A stretch of 64,000 nucleotides of DNA from Profundibacter amoris (GCF_003544895.1 NZ_CP032125.1:510001-574000), one strand, 5' to 3'; positions 8,765 through 18,237 are shown, counted from the stretch's first letter. Numbers and translations are program-made. Notes: generated by a model not told the origin, from the sequence alone.

Positions 8765-10312
8765 ATGACCGATACATCAACGCAAGACCGCGTAATCATC
8801 TTTGACACCACCTTGCGCGACGGCGAACAATCCCCGGGCGCCACCATGACCCATGACGAAAAGCTGGAAATCGCATCCCTGCTGGACGAAATGGGCGTGG
8901 ATGTGATCGAGGCGGGTTTTCCGATCGCCTCCGAGGGCGATTTTGCCGCTGTGTCCGAGATTGCCAAAAACAGCAAGAATTCGGTGATCTGCGGGCTGTC
9001 CCGCGCCAAGGTCGGCGATATCGACCGCTGCTGGGAGGCCGTAAAACATGCCGCCCGCCCGCGCATCCACACCTTTATCGGCACATCCCCCCAGCACCGC
9101 GCCATTCCAAATCTGGATATGGACGAAATGGCCGATGTGATCCATCAGACCGTGACCCACGCCCGCAACCTGTGCGACAATATCCAGTGGTCACCGATGG
9201 ATGCCACCCGCACCGAGGACGATTACCTGTGCCGCGTGGTGGAAATTGCCATCAAGGCCGGTGCGACCACCATCAACATCCCCGATACCGTCGGTTATAC
9301 CGCGCCAGCCGAAAGCGCCAAGATCATCCGCATGTTGCTGGAGCGTGTGCCGGGTGCCGATGACATCATCTTTGCCACCCATTGCCACAATGATCTGGGC
9401 ATGGCCACGGCCAACGCGCTGGCCGCTGTGGATGCGGGCGCACGGCAGATCGAATGCACCATCAACGGTCTGGGCGAACGCGCCGGCAACACCGCGCTGG
9501 AAGAGGTGGTGATGGCAATGCGCGTGCGCAATGACATCATGCCGTACCAAACGGGCATTGATACCACCAAGATCATGAACCTGTCACGCATGGTCGCCAC
9601 GGTATCCGGTTTTCCGGTGCAGTATAACAAGGCCATCGTCGGCAAGAACGCCTTTGCCCATGAAAGCGGTATCCATCAGGACGGGATGTTGAAATCGGCC
9701 GATACATTCGAAATCATGCGGCCCGAGGATGTGGGCCTGTCGGAAACCAATCTGGTGATGGGCAAACATTCGGGCCGCGCCGCGTTGCGGGCCAAGCTGG
9801 CCGATCTGGGCTATGATCTGGCCGACAACCAGTTGAAGGATGTGTTCGTGCGCTTCAAGGCGCTGGCGGATCGCAAGAAGGAAATCTTCGAGGACGACCT
9901 GATCGCCCTGATGCGCGACACCACATCGGATGCCGAACATGACACGATCCAGTTGAACCACCTGCGCGTGGTTTGTGGCACATCCGGTCCGCAGACAGCC
10001 GAAATGACGCTTGAGATCGAGGGCAAGGATTGCACCACCACGGCCACCGGTGACGGCCCTGTTGATGCTGCCTTTAATGCGGTAAAAGAACTGTTCCCGC
10101 ATGATGCCCGTCTGCAGCTATATCAGGTCCACGCCGTGACCGAGGGCACCGATGCACAGGCGACAGTCAGTGTCCGGATGGAGGAAAACGGCAAGATCGT
10201 TATGGGCCAGTCCGCAGACACCGACACGGTTGTGGCCAGCGCAAGGGCCTATATCAACGCCCTGAACAAACTGCTGATCCGGCGCGAGAAAACAAAACCG
10301 CAAGATACCTAG
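8765..10312 (+). CDS. leuA: 2-isopropylmalate synthase
   Basis: Condenses acetyl-CoA with 2-oxoisovalerate, the first committed step of leucine biosynthesis. The 515-residue protein has the signature FDTTLRDGEQSPGA at its N-terminus, the metal-binding THCHNDLG, the GLGERAGN segment, and a C-terminal LeuA allosteric domain (about 390-510) that binds leucine for feedback inhibition. The ATG at 8765 gives the usual family start; an in-frame ATG at 8723, about 12 nt after AGAGGGG, would add 14 residues and cannot be excluded. The leucine leader upstream indicates attenuation control. Confidence 0.96.
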   Translation: MTDTSTQDRVIIFDTTLRDGEQSPGATMTHDEKLEIASLLDEMGVDVIEAGFPIASEGDFAAVSEIAKNSKNSVICGLSRAKVGDIDRCWEAVKHAARPRIHTFIGTSPQHRAIPNLDMDEMADVIHQTVTHARNLCDNIQWSPMDATRTEDDYLCRVVEIAIKAGATTINIPDTVGYTAPAESAKIIRMLLERVPGADDIIFATHCHNDLGMATANALAAVDAGARQIECTINGLGERAGNTALEEVVMAMRVRNDIMPYQTGIDTTKIMNLSRMVATVSGFPVQYNKAIVGKNAFAHESGIHQDGMLKSADTFEIMRPEDVGLSETNLVMGKHSGRAALRAKLADLGYDLADNQLKDVFVRFKALADRKKEIFEDDLIALMRDTTSDAEHDTIQLNHLRVVCGTSGPQTAEMTLEIEGKDCTTTATGDGPVDAAFNAVKELFPHDARLQLYQVHAVTEGTDAQATVSVRMEENGKIVMGQSADTDTVVASARAYINALNKLLIRREKTKPQDT

Positions 10313-10353
10313 GCCTTTGCGACAAAAATAATTTATCGGTTTTGGCGGGGGAA

Positions 10354-10373
10354 TTGGAATTGCAAAATTCCAA
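10354..10373 (+). terminator. Hairpin after leuA
   Basis: TTGGAATT (10354-10361), loop GCAA, AATTCCAA (10366-10373): a perfect 8-bp stem 42 bp after the leuA stop. The following CATTTTC has only a short T-run, so it may be a weak terminator or an RNA-stabilising hairpin. The remaining stretch up to mreB holds two C7 runs (10504-10510 and 10515-10521) and no gene I can support. Confidence 0.5.
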
Positions 10374-10599
10374 CATTTTCAATGGATTTATTCCCTGCCA
10401 AAGCCGCCCAGTTTCAGATTCCAGACTTTTCCGCCGTTTTTCAAGCCAGCGAGATCAGGGCAAATATCCGCAGGCAAGGCAAAAAGGCGCTGACATTTGC
10501 CCGCCCCCCCTTTACCCCCCCTGCGCCCGCCGCCTATAAGAAAATCCGCCCTTGATGGCAGAATCGCAGGGCTGTTGGTTTATCAAACGGGAAGCATGA

Positions 10600-11640
<1,041 letters not shown>

Positions 11641-11666
11641 GCCATATCCGGCCACGGGAGCGTCCC

Positions 11667-12575
11667 TTGGCAAAAGACCGAAACACCCATGCACATTATG
11701 TCCGCCCGATCAGGCGTATTCTGGTCGGGCTATTGGTGTTTGTGCTGTTGGCCCTGTTCCTGTTGTGGCGCATTGACAGCCCGCGTGTGGAACGGTTCCG
11801 TGCGGCCATTGTTGACCGTTTTGTGCCGAATTTCGAATGGGCACTGGTGCCGGTGACGGCGGCGGCGGGGATGATCGAGAATTTCCGCTCCTACAACAAG
11901 ATTTACGAACAAAATCAGGAATTGCGCCGTGAATTGCAGCGCCTGAAATCGTGGAAAGAGGCCGCCGTTCAGCTGGAACAGCAAAACGCCAAACTGCTGG
12001 CGCTGAATTCGGTGCGGCTTGACCCGAAACTGACGTCGGTTTCCGGTGTGGTGCTGGCCGACAGTGGTTCCCCCTTTCGCCAGTCGGTTCTGCTGAATGT
12101 CGGATCGCGCGACGGGGTCAAGGACGGCTGGGCCACAATGGACGGGCTGGGGCTGGTCGGGCGCATTTCGGGGGTTGGCAAAAACACCGCGCGGGTGATC
12201 CTGCTGACGGATGCCAACAGCCGGATACCTGTGACAATCCAGCCATCCGGCCAAAGGTCGCTTTTGGTTGGCGACAATTTCGCGCGACCCCTGATCGAGT
12301 TTCTGGAAAAGCCGGAACTGGTGCGCCCCGGTGACAGGGTGGTGACCTCTGGCGATGGCGGGGTGTTTCCGGCCGGTTTGCTGGTGGGCGAAGTGACAAA
12401 GGATCTGGATCGGCGGTTAAGGGTTCGACTGGCTGCCGATTACGAGCGGCTGGATTTCCTGCGGGTTTTGCGCAGCCGCAATGTCGAGGTTATCAAAGAC
12501 CCCGGCGCCCTGCTGATAGGCGAACGATCTGCGCCACAGCCCCCCGCACCCGAAGAGGGGGCGAATGATGGTTGA
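11667..12575 (+). CDS. mreC: Rod-shape-determining protein MreC
   Basis: Periplasmic scaffold that links MreB filaments to the wall synthases. The 302-residue protein has a short cytoplasmic tail, one membrane helix (about 20-35, ILVGLLVFVLLALFLLW), a coiled coil (about 72-112, YEQNQELRRELQRL...) and the beta-barrel MreC core to about residue 280, then a disordered acidic/proline tail. The start is TTG at 11667 with GGGAG six bases upstream. It overlaps mreD by 11 bp. Confidence 0.95.
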   Translation: MAKDRNTHAHYVRPIRRILVGLLVFVLLALFLLWRIDSPRVERFRAAIVDRFVPNFEWALVPVTAAAGMIENFRSYNKIYEQNQELRRELQRLKSWKEAAVQLEQQNAKLLALNSVRLDPKLTSVSGVVLADSGSPFRQSVLLNVGSRDGVKDGWATMDGLGLVGRISGVGKNTARVILLTDANSRIPVTIQPSGQRSLLVGDNFARPLIEFLEKPELVRPGDRVVTSGDGGVFPAGLLVGEVTKDLDRRLRVRLAADYERLDFLRVLRSRNVEVIKDPGALLIGERSAPQPPAPEEGANDG

Positions 12576-13107
12576 TCCGGCTCTTAGTAGAAAATGGGTG
12601 TACTGGGCATTATTTCTGGTTCTTGCGGGCCTGATGTTCTTCATGCGCCTGATCCCGTTGCAAACCACCCCGTCAAACTGGGCAATGCCCGATCTGCTGG
12701 TTTGTATGTGCTTTGCGTGGGTGCTGCGCCGGCCTGATTATACGCCGGTGTTACTGATTGCCGCTGTCATGCTGCTGGCCGATATGCTGTTTCAACGCCC
12801 GCCCGGACTGATGGCGGCACTGGTTGTAATCGGCACCGAGTTTTTGCGCAGACGCACCCATCTGATGCGCGAACTGCCGTTCATGTTTGAATGGGCAATG
12901 GTGGCGGGGGTTATGGTTGCAATGCTCATCGCCTACAGGCTTGTCTTGATTGTTGTGATGCAGCCACGGCCGTCATTCTGGCTGTCGATGACGTTGTTGA
13001 TTTCGACAATTGCGGCATATCCGCTGGTTGTGGCCTTTTCCCGATATGTGCTGGGTGTGCGCAAGATCGCCCCCGGTGAAGTAGATGAATTGGGGCACCG
13101 GATATGA
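12565..13107 (+). CDS. mreD: Rod-shape-determining protein MreD
   Basis: A 180-residue integral membrane protein with five or so hydrophobic helices, the usual small MreD subunit that joins MreC and the PBP2/RodA pair. Two ATG codons lie in tandem at the start, within the last codons of mreC. Its stop overlaps the mrdA start as ATGA, suggesting translational coupling. Confidence 0.93.
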   Translation: MMVDPALSRKWVYWALFLVLAGLMFFMRLIPLQTTPSNWAMPDLLVCMCFAWVLRRPDYTPVLLIAAVMLLADMLFQRPPGLMAALVVIGTEFLRRRTHLMRELPFMFEWAMVAGVMVAMLIAYRLVLIVVMQPRPSFWLSMTLLISTIAAYPLVVAFSRYVLGVRKIAPGEVDELGHRI

Positions 13108-15023
13108 GGCGAAACCCGAAAGACACCATTGAAAGCCAGCGTCGCATTACCCGCCGCGCACTGTTTCTCGGGGCCTCGCAACTGGCGTTTGTCGGGGTGC
13201 TTGCGGCCAGAATGCGGTATTTGCAGGTGGATCAGGCGGACCAATACCGGCTTTTGGCGGATGAAAACCGTATCAATATCCGCCTTTTGCCCCCGGCGCG
13301 CGGATTGATTTATGATCGAAACGGTGTGGCTTTGGCGGTGAATAAACCGCTCTACCGGATCACCATCGTGCGCGAAGATGCGGGTGACGTGAACAATGTT
13401 GTAGCGCGCCTGAATGCGCTGGTCCCGCTTGATCCCGAAGAAATCGCACGCGCGCTGGATGAAATGAAACGGCGCAGCCCCTTTGTGCCTGTAACACTTG
13501 CCGAGCGTCTTACATGGGAGGATATTGCCGAAGTTGCCGTCAACGCCCCAGCACTTCCTGGTGTCACACCCGAGGTTGGTCTGTCCCGCGCTTATCCTCT
13601 GGCGGATGATTTTGCCCATATCGTTGGTTATGTGGGGGCCGTGAACGAGGCTGATTTGAACCGTACCAATGACCGTGATCCGCTGCTGCAAATCCCCCGC
13701 TTCCAGATCGGCAAGGTCGGGGTCGAGGCCAAACTGGAAAAATCCCTGCGCGGCAAGGCAGGTATCAAGCGCATCGAAGTGAATTCAATTGGTCGTGTCA
13801 TGCGCGAGCTGGGCCGGGAAGAAGGCGAGCCGGGGGCTAACCTGCAGTTGACCATCGACAGCGCATTGCAAAACTATGTTCAGGCGCGTCTTGAAGGGGA
13901 AAGTGCTGCGGCTGTTGTGATCGATGTGCAGACGGGGGATTTGCTGGCAATCGGTTCGACGCCCGCGTTTGATCCGAACAAATTTGTAAATGGCATATCG
14001 CAGGCGGACTATTCGGCGTTGTTGAATGACAAATATCGTCCGTTGCCAAACAAGGCTATACAAGGGGTTTACCCGCCGGCGTCGACATTCAAAATGATCA
14101 CGGCCCTTGCCGCACTCGAAGCAGGGGTGCTGACTTCGGAAGAAACCGTAAAATGCAACGGGTTTGTCGAGGTGGGCGGCCGAAGGTTCCATTGCTGGAA
14201 ACGCTCGGGCCATGGAAATGTAAACCTGAAAAACAGCCTGAAAAAATCATGTGACGTTTTCTATTACGAGATGGCACAGCGTGCAGGAATCGAAAAAATA
14301 TCGGAGATGGCACGTAAATTCGGCTTTGGTACTAAATTTGATGTTCCGATGTCTTCAGTGGCCAAAGGATTGGCGCCAACAAAAAGCTGGAAACTGGAGC
14401 ATCGTGGTTCGGAATGGGTGATCGGAGACTCCTTGAATGCTGCGATCGGACAGGGGTTTGTTTTATCGTCGCCCATGCAACAAGCATTGATGACCGCGCG
14501 GTTGGCCACAGGGCGGGCTGTTATGCCAAGGCTGATCAAATCGGTAAACGGGGCAGAAACCCCGATTAATGCAGGCGAGCCTTTGGGCATCAATGAAAAC
14601 AATCTGCGATTGGTGCGAAAGGCAATGTATGCTGTCGTTAATGAAACCGGTGGCACCGCTTTTCGATCTCGGATTCTGACGGAAAACATGCGTATGGCTG
14701 GCAAGACCGGCACCAGTCAGGTCGGGAATACGGTGGTCCGCAATAAGGATGTGCCGTGGGAAAAACGCGATCACGCGCTGTTTGTCAGCTTTGCCCCGTT
14801 TGATAATCCGCGAATTGCCGTTTCTGTCGTGGTGGAGCATGGTGGCGGTGGGTCCAAGGCGGCAGCACCTATTGCCCGCGACATTGCACTTCAGGCGCTT
14901 TACGGGGAACTGCCACCCCTTGATGCCTACCCCGAGCGGGACCGTTGGCGCATCCGAAGCGAGCAAAAGGAGTTGAACCTGCGCGACCCGGAAACATTCC
15001 GCGAAGGTAAAGATCAGGCATGA
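13104..15023 (+). CDS. mrdA: Penicillin-binding protein 2 (elongation transpeptidase)
   Basis: Crosslinks peptidoglycan during cell elongation. The 639-residue protein has one N-terminal membrane anchor (about 18-36), a pedestal/dimerisation domain, and a transpeptidase domain with the active-site serine S327 in STFK (327-330) and the downstream KTGTSQ box. The conserved ARGLIYDRNG near residue 65 is typical of PBP2. The start overlaps the mreD stop by four bases and the stop overlaps rodA in the same way, so the wall synthase pair is translated in a coupled manner. Confidence 0.97.
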   Translation: MRRNPKDTIESQRRITRRALFLGASQLAFVGVLAARMRYLQVDQADQYRLLADENRINIRLLPPARGLIYDRNGVALAVNKPLYRITIVREDAGDVNNVVARLNALVPLDPEEIARALDEMKRRSPFVPVTLAERLTWEDIAEVAVNAPALPGVTPEVGLSRAYPLADDFAHIVGYVGAVNEADLNRTNDRDPLLQIPRFQIGKVGVEAKLEKSLRGKAGIKRIEVNSIGRVMRELGREEGEPGANLQLTIDSALQNYVQARLEGESAAAVVIDVQTGDLLAIGSTPAFDPNKFVNGISQADYSALLNDKYRPLPNKAIQGVYPPASTFKMITALAALEAGVLTSEETVKCNGFVEVGGRRFHCWKRSGHGNVNLKNSLKKSCDVFYYEMAQRAGIEKISEMARKFGFGTKFDVPMSSVAKGLAPTKSWKLEHRGSEWVIGDSLNAAIGQGFVLSSPMQQALMTARLATGRAVMPRLIKSVNGAETPINAGEPLGINENNLRLVRKAMYAVVNETGGTAFRSRILTENMRMAGKTGTSQVGNTVVRNKDVPWEKRDHALFVSFAPFDNPRIAVSVVVEHGGGGSKAAAPIARDIALQALYGELPPLDAYPERDRWRIRSEQKELNLRDPETFREGKDQA

Positions 15024-16159
15024 GTTACCTTGAGCACAATATTAAAACGGTCCCGTCGGGCTTGCGGAAAATCCTGTTCCTGAACTGGCCGGTCATCCTG
15101 TTGCTTGCAGCGATCTCGGGCATCGGTTTCTTGATCCTGTATTCGGTTGCCGGCGGGTCGATGCGCCCCTGGGTCGAGCCGCAAATGAAACGCTTAGCCT
15201 TTGGCATGGGGTTGATGCTGTTTATCGCCATGGTGCCGATCTGGTTCTGGCGCAACATGTCGGCGCTGGCCTATCTGGTGTCTGTGCTGTTGCTGCTGGC
15301 TGTGCATTTCTTTGGCACAGTGAACATGGGGGCGAAACGCTGGATTGATCTGGGGTTTATGGTGTTGCAGCCGTCCGAACTGGCAAAAATAACCCTGATT
15401 ATGGTGCTGGCGGCCTATTATGACTGGCTGGATATCAAGAAAACATCGCGGCCTTTGTGGGTGTTGATCCCTGTTATCATTATCATGGTACCTACCGCCC
15501 TTGTTCTGAAACAGCCGGATCTGGGCACTGCCATCCTGCTTGTGGCGGGGGGCGGTATTCTTATGTTTCTGGCCGGTGTCAGCTGGTTCTATTTCGCGGC
15601 TATCATTGCTGCGGTGGCCGCCGCTATTACTGCGGTTTTCGAGTTTCGCGGCACCGAATGGCAGTTCCTGAAGGATTATCAATATCGCCGGATTGACACC
15701 TTTCTGAACCCCGCATCCGATCCTTTGGGGGCCGGGTACCACATCACCCAGTCAAAGATTGCGCTGGGGTCCGGCGGGCTAACGGGGCGCGGGTTTATGC
15801 AAGGCACACAGGCACGGCTGAATTTCCTGCCGGAAAAACACACCGATTTTATTTTCACTACACTGGCCGAGGAATTCGGCTTTCTGGGCGCGATGTCATT
15901 GCTGGGCCTGTACGCCCTGATAATCGTGTTCTGTGTGGTGTCGGCAATAAGAAACAAGGACCGCTATGCATCGCTTATCACCCTTGGGGTGGCGGCCACG
16001 CTGTTTTTGTTCTTTGTGGTCAATATGTCGATGGTGATGGGGCTGGCCCCTGTTGTCGGGGTGCCTTTGCCGCTGGTGTCTTATGGTGGCTCGGCCATGC
16101 TGGTGCTGTTGATCGCCTTTGGCTTGATGCAGAGCGCCCACGTCCATCGCCCCCGTTAA
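15020..16159 (+). CDS. rodA: Peptidoglycan glycosyltransferase RodA
   Basis: SEDS-family polytopic membrane protein that polymerises lipid II during elongation together with PBP2. The 379 residues contain about ten membrane helices, the conserved GAKRWIDLG near residue 110 and the family's C-terminal signature ending in PLVSYGGSAML near 352. It is the last gene of the mre operon. Its stop at 16157-16159 overlaps the stop of a LysR fragment on the opposite strand. Confidence 0.96.
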   Translation: MSYLEHNIKTVPSGLRKILFLNWPVILLLAAISGIGFLILYSVAGGSMRPWVEPQMKRLAFGMGLMLFIAMVPIWFWRNMSALAYLVSVLLLLAVHFFGTVNMGAKRWIDLGFMVLQPSELAKITLIMVLAAYYDWLDIKKTSRPLWVLIPVIIIMVPTALVLKQPDLGTAILLVAGGGILMFLAGVSWFYFAAIIAAVAAAITAVFEFRGTEWQFLKDYQYRRIDTFLNPASDPLGAGYHITQSKIALGSGGLTGRGFMQGTQARLNFLPEKHTDFIFTTLAEEFGFLGAMSLLGLYALIIVFCVVSAIRNKDRYASLITLGVAATLFLFFVVNMSMVMGLAPVVGVPLPLVSYGGSAMLVLLIAFGLMQSAHVHRPR

Positions 16160-16400
16160 ACGATGGCGCCCCGGATCAATTTCAGCGCCGGATGATCTGC
16201 CTGATGGGTCCGGCACAACAGGCCGATTTTGCGCGCTTCCTTACCGATAGGCTGGAACCTCATATCGGGAAACCTGTCGACCAACCCGGCCCATTTCGGC
16301 ACCACCGCCACGCCTAACCCGCTTTGCACCATAATGGCGATGGTATCCAGTGCGTCCAGTTCGCACAGAACCCGCAGGGTTTCATTGCAGTGTGTTGCAG
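16156..16400 (-). pseudogene. LysR-family regulator, 3' fragment only
   Basis: About 75 residues of a LysR substrate-binding domain remain, recognisable by CELDALDTIAIMVQSG-LGVAVVPKWAG and a normal C-terminal end. The DNA-binding half and first subdomain are missing. Homology fades somewhere between 16380 and 16440, immediately before AT-rich DNA carrying the retron promoter. The simplest reading is that the retron island replaced or interrupted the 5' part of the gene. An open frame continues upstream to 16506 but that part is promoter-like sequence, not LysR. Confidence 0.7.
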
Positions 16401-16452
16401 GCTCAGTTAAAATAATGAAACTGCTCCATTTCGTCTCCGAACTCAAATATAG

Positions 16453-16467
16453 TTCGCTATAAGCGAA
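16453..16467. promoter_or_regulatory. Palindrome upstream of the retron promoter (candidate XRE operator)
   Basis: TTCGCTATAAGCGAA is a perfect palindrome of two 6-bp arms around ATA. It ends 7 bp before the -35 hexamer of the retron promoter. The position suits an operator for the XRE regulator encoded in the same island. The palindrome is seen; its recognition by that protein is inference. Confidence 0.45.
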
Positions 16468-16474
16468 TTTTATC

Positions 16475-16503
16475 TTGACGATAAGCTGCCATACCCTTAT
16501 ATA
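16475..16503 (+). promoter_or_regulatory. Sigma-70 promoter of the retron
   Basis: TTGACG (16475-16480), a 17-bp spacer, then TATATA (16498-16503). This is one of the best consensus promoters in the window and should start transcription near 16510, directly before the structured ncRNA region. Confidence 0.7.
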
Positions 16504-16509
16504 CATTTT

Positions 16510-16709
16510 GTGTGAATACGGAATAAGTCCTCAAACCTAGCTTTGACTTATAGTCGAGGCGCGGAGAGTGAGAACTCTCTACCGTTTCATCCGCACAGGC
16601 CGCGAGGCCCCGGCGACGGGGAGTGCGCGGGCGGCGGGCGAAGCAGACGCGATAGCCGAGAACAGCTATCGCGTCTAGGTAAAGGGTGTAAGTCGTTGGT
16701 TCCGTTTTC
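16510..16709 (+). ncRNA. Putative retron msr-msd RNA
   Basis: About 200 nt of non-coding, highly structured sequence between a strong promoter and the retron genes. Possible a1/a2 arms are GAATACGGAA (16514-16523) and TTCCGTTTTC (16700-16709), 9 of 10 pairing. Between them are a stem at 16523-16551 (ATAAGT/ACTTAT continued by CAAA/TTTG), one at 16564-16579 (GAGAGT-GAGA-ACTCTC), a GC-rich one near 16600-16636, and a perfect 12-bp hairpin AGACGCGATAGC (16645-16656) with GCTATCGCGTCT (16665-16676). The long hairpin is the likely reverse-transcribed msd stem. The priming guanosine and exact ends could not be assigned. Confidence 0.7.
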
Positions 16710-16771
16710 TGGTTGGTGAGAACCCTTGGTTAGTTTGTCCATATCGGGCCTGCGGCCAAGGCAACCAGAAA
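16706..16771 (+). promoter_or_regulatory. Hairpin ending at the RBS of the retron small protein
   Basis: TTTCTGGTTG (16706-16715) is perfectly complementary to CAACCAGAAA (16762-16771), and CCTTGG (16724-16729) to CCAAGG (16756-16761) inside it. The last base of the outer stem is the first base of the ribosome-binding sequence AGGAG (16771-16775) of the 61-residue protein. It could limit translation, or end the ncRNA, and it competes with the proposed a2 arm for 16706-16709. Confidence 0.55.
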
Positions 16772-16782
16772 GGAGAAAGTCT

Positions 16783-16968
16783 ATGGCTTTTTTCGAGACA
16801 CGCCAACGGCGGCGGTGGCGCAAATTGCGGAGGAAACTCCAAAAATTGCGTCGTGGGTTTTGGGGGAAACTTCAACGCCCCCTAACTTGGAAGCTCATTG
16901 TAAAGATGGGCTTCATCATCTACCGGATCTACCGGTTGGTGCTTTGGGTTCTTGATCTCTTCGATTAG
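16783..16968 (+). CDS. Small basic/hydrophobic protein of the retron (candidate effector)
   Basis: A 61-residue protein not recognised by family. Its start is fixed by AGGAG eight bases before the ATG at 16783; the frame is open further upstream but runs through the RNA hairpin. Residues 7-34 are extremely rich in Arg and Lys (TRQRRRWRKLRRKLQKLRR), and residues 37-61 are hydrophobic with aromatic residues (LIVKMGFIIYRIYRLVLWVL then DLFD). This amphipathic, probably membrane-active layout resembles small toxic peptides. It lies between the ncRNA and the regulator of the retron, the slot where retrons carry their effector. A toxic role is inference. Confidence 0.72.
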   Translation: MAFFETRQRRRWRKLRRKLQKLRRGFWGKLQRPLTWKLIVKMGFIIYRIYRLVLWVLDLFD

Positions 16969-17012
16969 ACCGCTAACCCAATATCTAATGAAAGGCTAAC
17001 TTAGGCAGGATC

Positions 17013-17306
17013 ATGATAAACGAAGCTCTCAGACTGTTACGGGTTTTTCATGACCTTAAGCAATTTGAAATGGCCGAAAAACTTGGCATTTCCAAATCCC
17101 ATATATCTGAAATAGAAAAAGGCACTAAAAGCCCGTCTCTTGACCTAATCGAACGTTATGCTTCAGAATTCAATGTCCCTGTTTCCTCTATTATGTTTTT
17201 TGCCGAAAAAATTCCAGACGCCAAAGATGGTGGGAAAGTGAAGGCCAAAATTGCGACAAAAGTCTTGGATATTCTGAAATTTGTTGAGCGTAAAGCCAAT
17301 GCTTAA
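17013..17306 (+). CDS. XRE-family helix-turn-helix regulator of the retron
   Basis: A 97-residue protein with a Cro/CI-type HTH at residues 5-60 (AEKLGISKSHISEIEKGTKSPS is the recognition unit, PVSSIMFFAEK the end of the fold) and a basic C-terminal helix. It is encoded 44 bp after the small protein and overlaps the reverse transcriptase start by 8 bp. HTH genes accompany one class of retrons (type VI in the Mestre scheme, from memory). It may repress the island through the palindrome at 16453-16467, or be a functional part of the defence module. Confidence 0.9.
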   Translation: MINEALRLLRVFHDLKQFEMAEKLGISKSHISEIEKGTKSPSLDLIERYASEFNVPVSSIMFFAEKIPDAKDGGKVKAKIATKVLDILKFVERKANA

Positions 17307-18237
17307 AGAAACAACAATAAACACGTATTCGTTGCGAGATAGCCCCTTTTTCCGACTTCGAAGTCGGAAAAAATTAGCGCAGCTTTTGCGAGTGTCACCT
17401 AAAACCCTTTCTGAAATCTCCCAAAGGGAAGATCTCTATTCAAGATATTGGAAAAGCAAAAAAGGCGACGTTTGGCTGAAAAGCCCGCCTGACGAAGTGG
17501 ATGCCGACAAATACCGTCCTATAGATATTCCAGTTCACCGCCTAAAATCTCTACAGGCAAGGATCGCAAAATTGCTTTCTAGAATTACGCCTCCAGAGTG
17601 GTTGTTTAGTCCCGTCAAAGGTCGATCATATGTCGACAATGCAGCTTATCATAAGGGCGCAAAAGCATATTGGTTATTGGATATTGAAAATTTCTTTCCG
17701 AGTTGCTCTGGCAACAATGTGGTGCATTTCTTTTCCTCAAAGTTGGAATGCTCCCCCGATGTAACGGCTATTCTGGTCCATATAACGACAATCCTAGATA
17801 CTGACACAGATCGTGTAGGGCTACCGCAGGGGGCTCCGTGCAGCCCAATATTAGCGTATTTTTCAAACCTAGATATGTGGGCTGAGATCGAAAGCATAGT
17901 CAAAAGAGCATCATTGAAACACGGGGTATATGCTGACGATATTACCATATCTGGGGGTATGGTGCCCAAGGCCGCGATATGGGAAATAAAAAAAGCAATT
18001 CATAAACATGGGCATAAAATTAAGGCCGCAAAAGAAGTCAGTTTGATACATGCGCCAGCCGATATTACTGGCGTTATAGTTGCCGAAGGAAAAACAAAAT
18101 TGCCAAACCGCCAGTGGAAGAAACTCAACGAGTTACGGGCGGCTCGAAGCGTTGCCAAGGGTTCTAAACTGAAGCAACGACTGGACAATCAAATTTCTGG
18201 CCGTATTGCACAGAAAAACCAAGTTGAGCAGTCTTAA
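17299..18237 (+). CDS. Retron reverse transcriptase
   Basis: A 312-residue reverse transcriptase. Catalytic motifs are visible: D128 in LLDIENFFPS, GLPQGAPCSP (174-183) and YADD (211-214). Two retron-specific marks are present: NAAYH at 114-118, matching NAxxH, and ITG at 256-258 where retron RTs carry VTG in the thumb. The length is that of a stand-alone retron RT with no fused domain. ATG at 17299 overlaps the XRE stop; a TTG at 17281 would add six residues. The G+C is clearly below that of the flanking housekeeping genes, in keeping with transfer. No template/variable repeats or intron RNA domains are seen, so DGR and group II intron origins are unlikely. Confidence 0.93.
   Translation: MLKETTINTYSLRDSPFFRLRSRKKLAQLLRVSPKTLSEISQREDLYSRYWKSKKGDVWLKSPPDEVDADKYRPIDIPVHRLKSLQARIAKLLSRITPPEWLFSPVKGRSYVDNAAYHKGAKAYWLLDIENFFPSCSGNNVVHFFSSKLECSPDVTAILVHITTILDTDTDRVGLPQGAPCSPILAYFSNLDMWAEIESIVKRASLKHGVYADDITISGGMVPKAAIWEIKKAIHKHGHKIKAAKEVSLIHAPADITGVIVAEGKTKLPNRQWKKLNELRAARSVAKGSKLKQRLDNQISGRIAQKNQVEQS

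Noticed and set aside
10342-10539. 65-codon frame between leuA and mreB
   Set aside because: Contains a leuA 3' hairpin and C-runs, lacks a ribosome-binding site and has no protein-like pattern.
16726-16782. N-terminal extension of the 61-residue retron protein
   Set aside because: The extra frame runs through a stable RNA hairpin, and the strong AGGAG site points to the ATG at 16783.
17299-18237. Reverse transcriptase as part of a group II intron or diversity-generating element
   Set aside because: No maturase or endonuclease domain, no intron RNA domain V/VI, and no template/variable repeat pair nearby. NAxxH and upstream structured RNA favour a retron.
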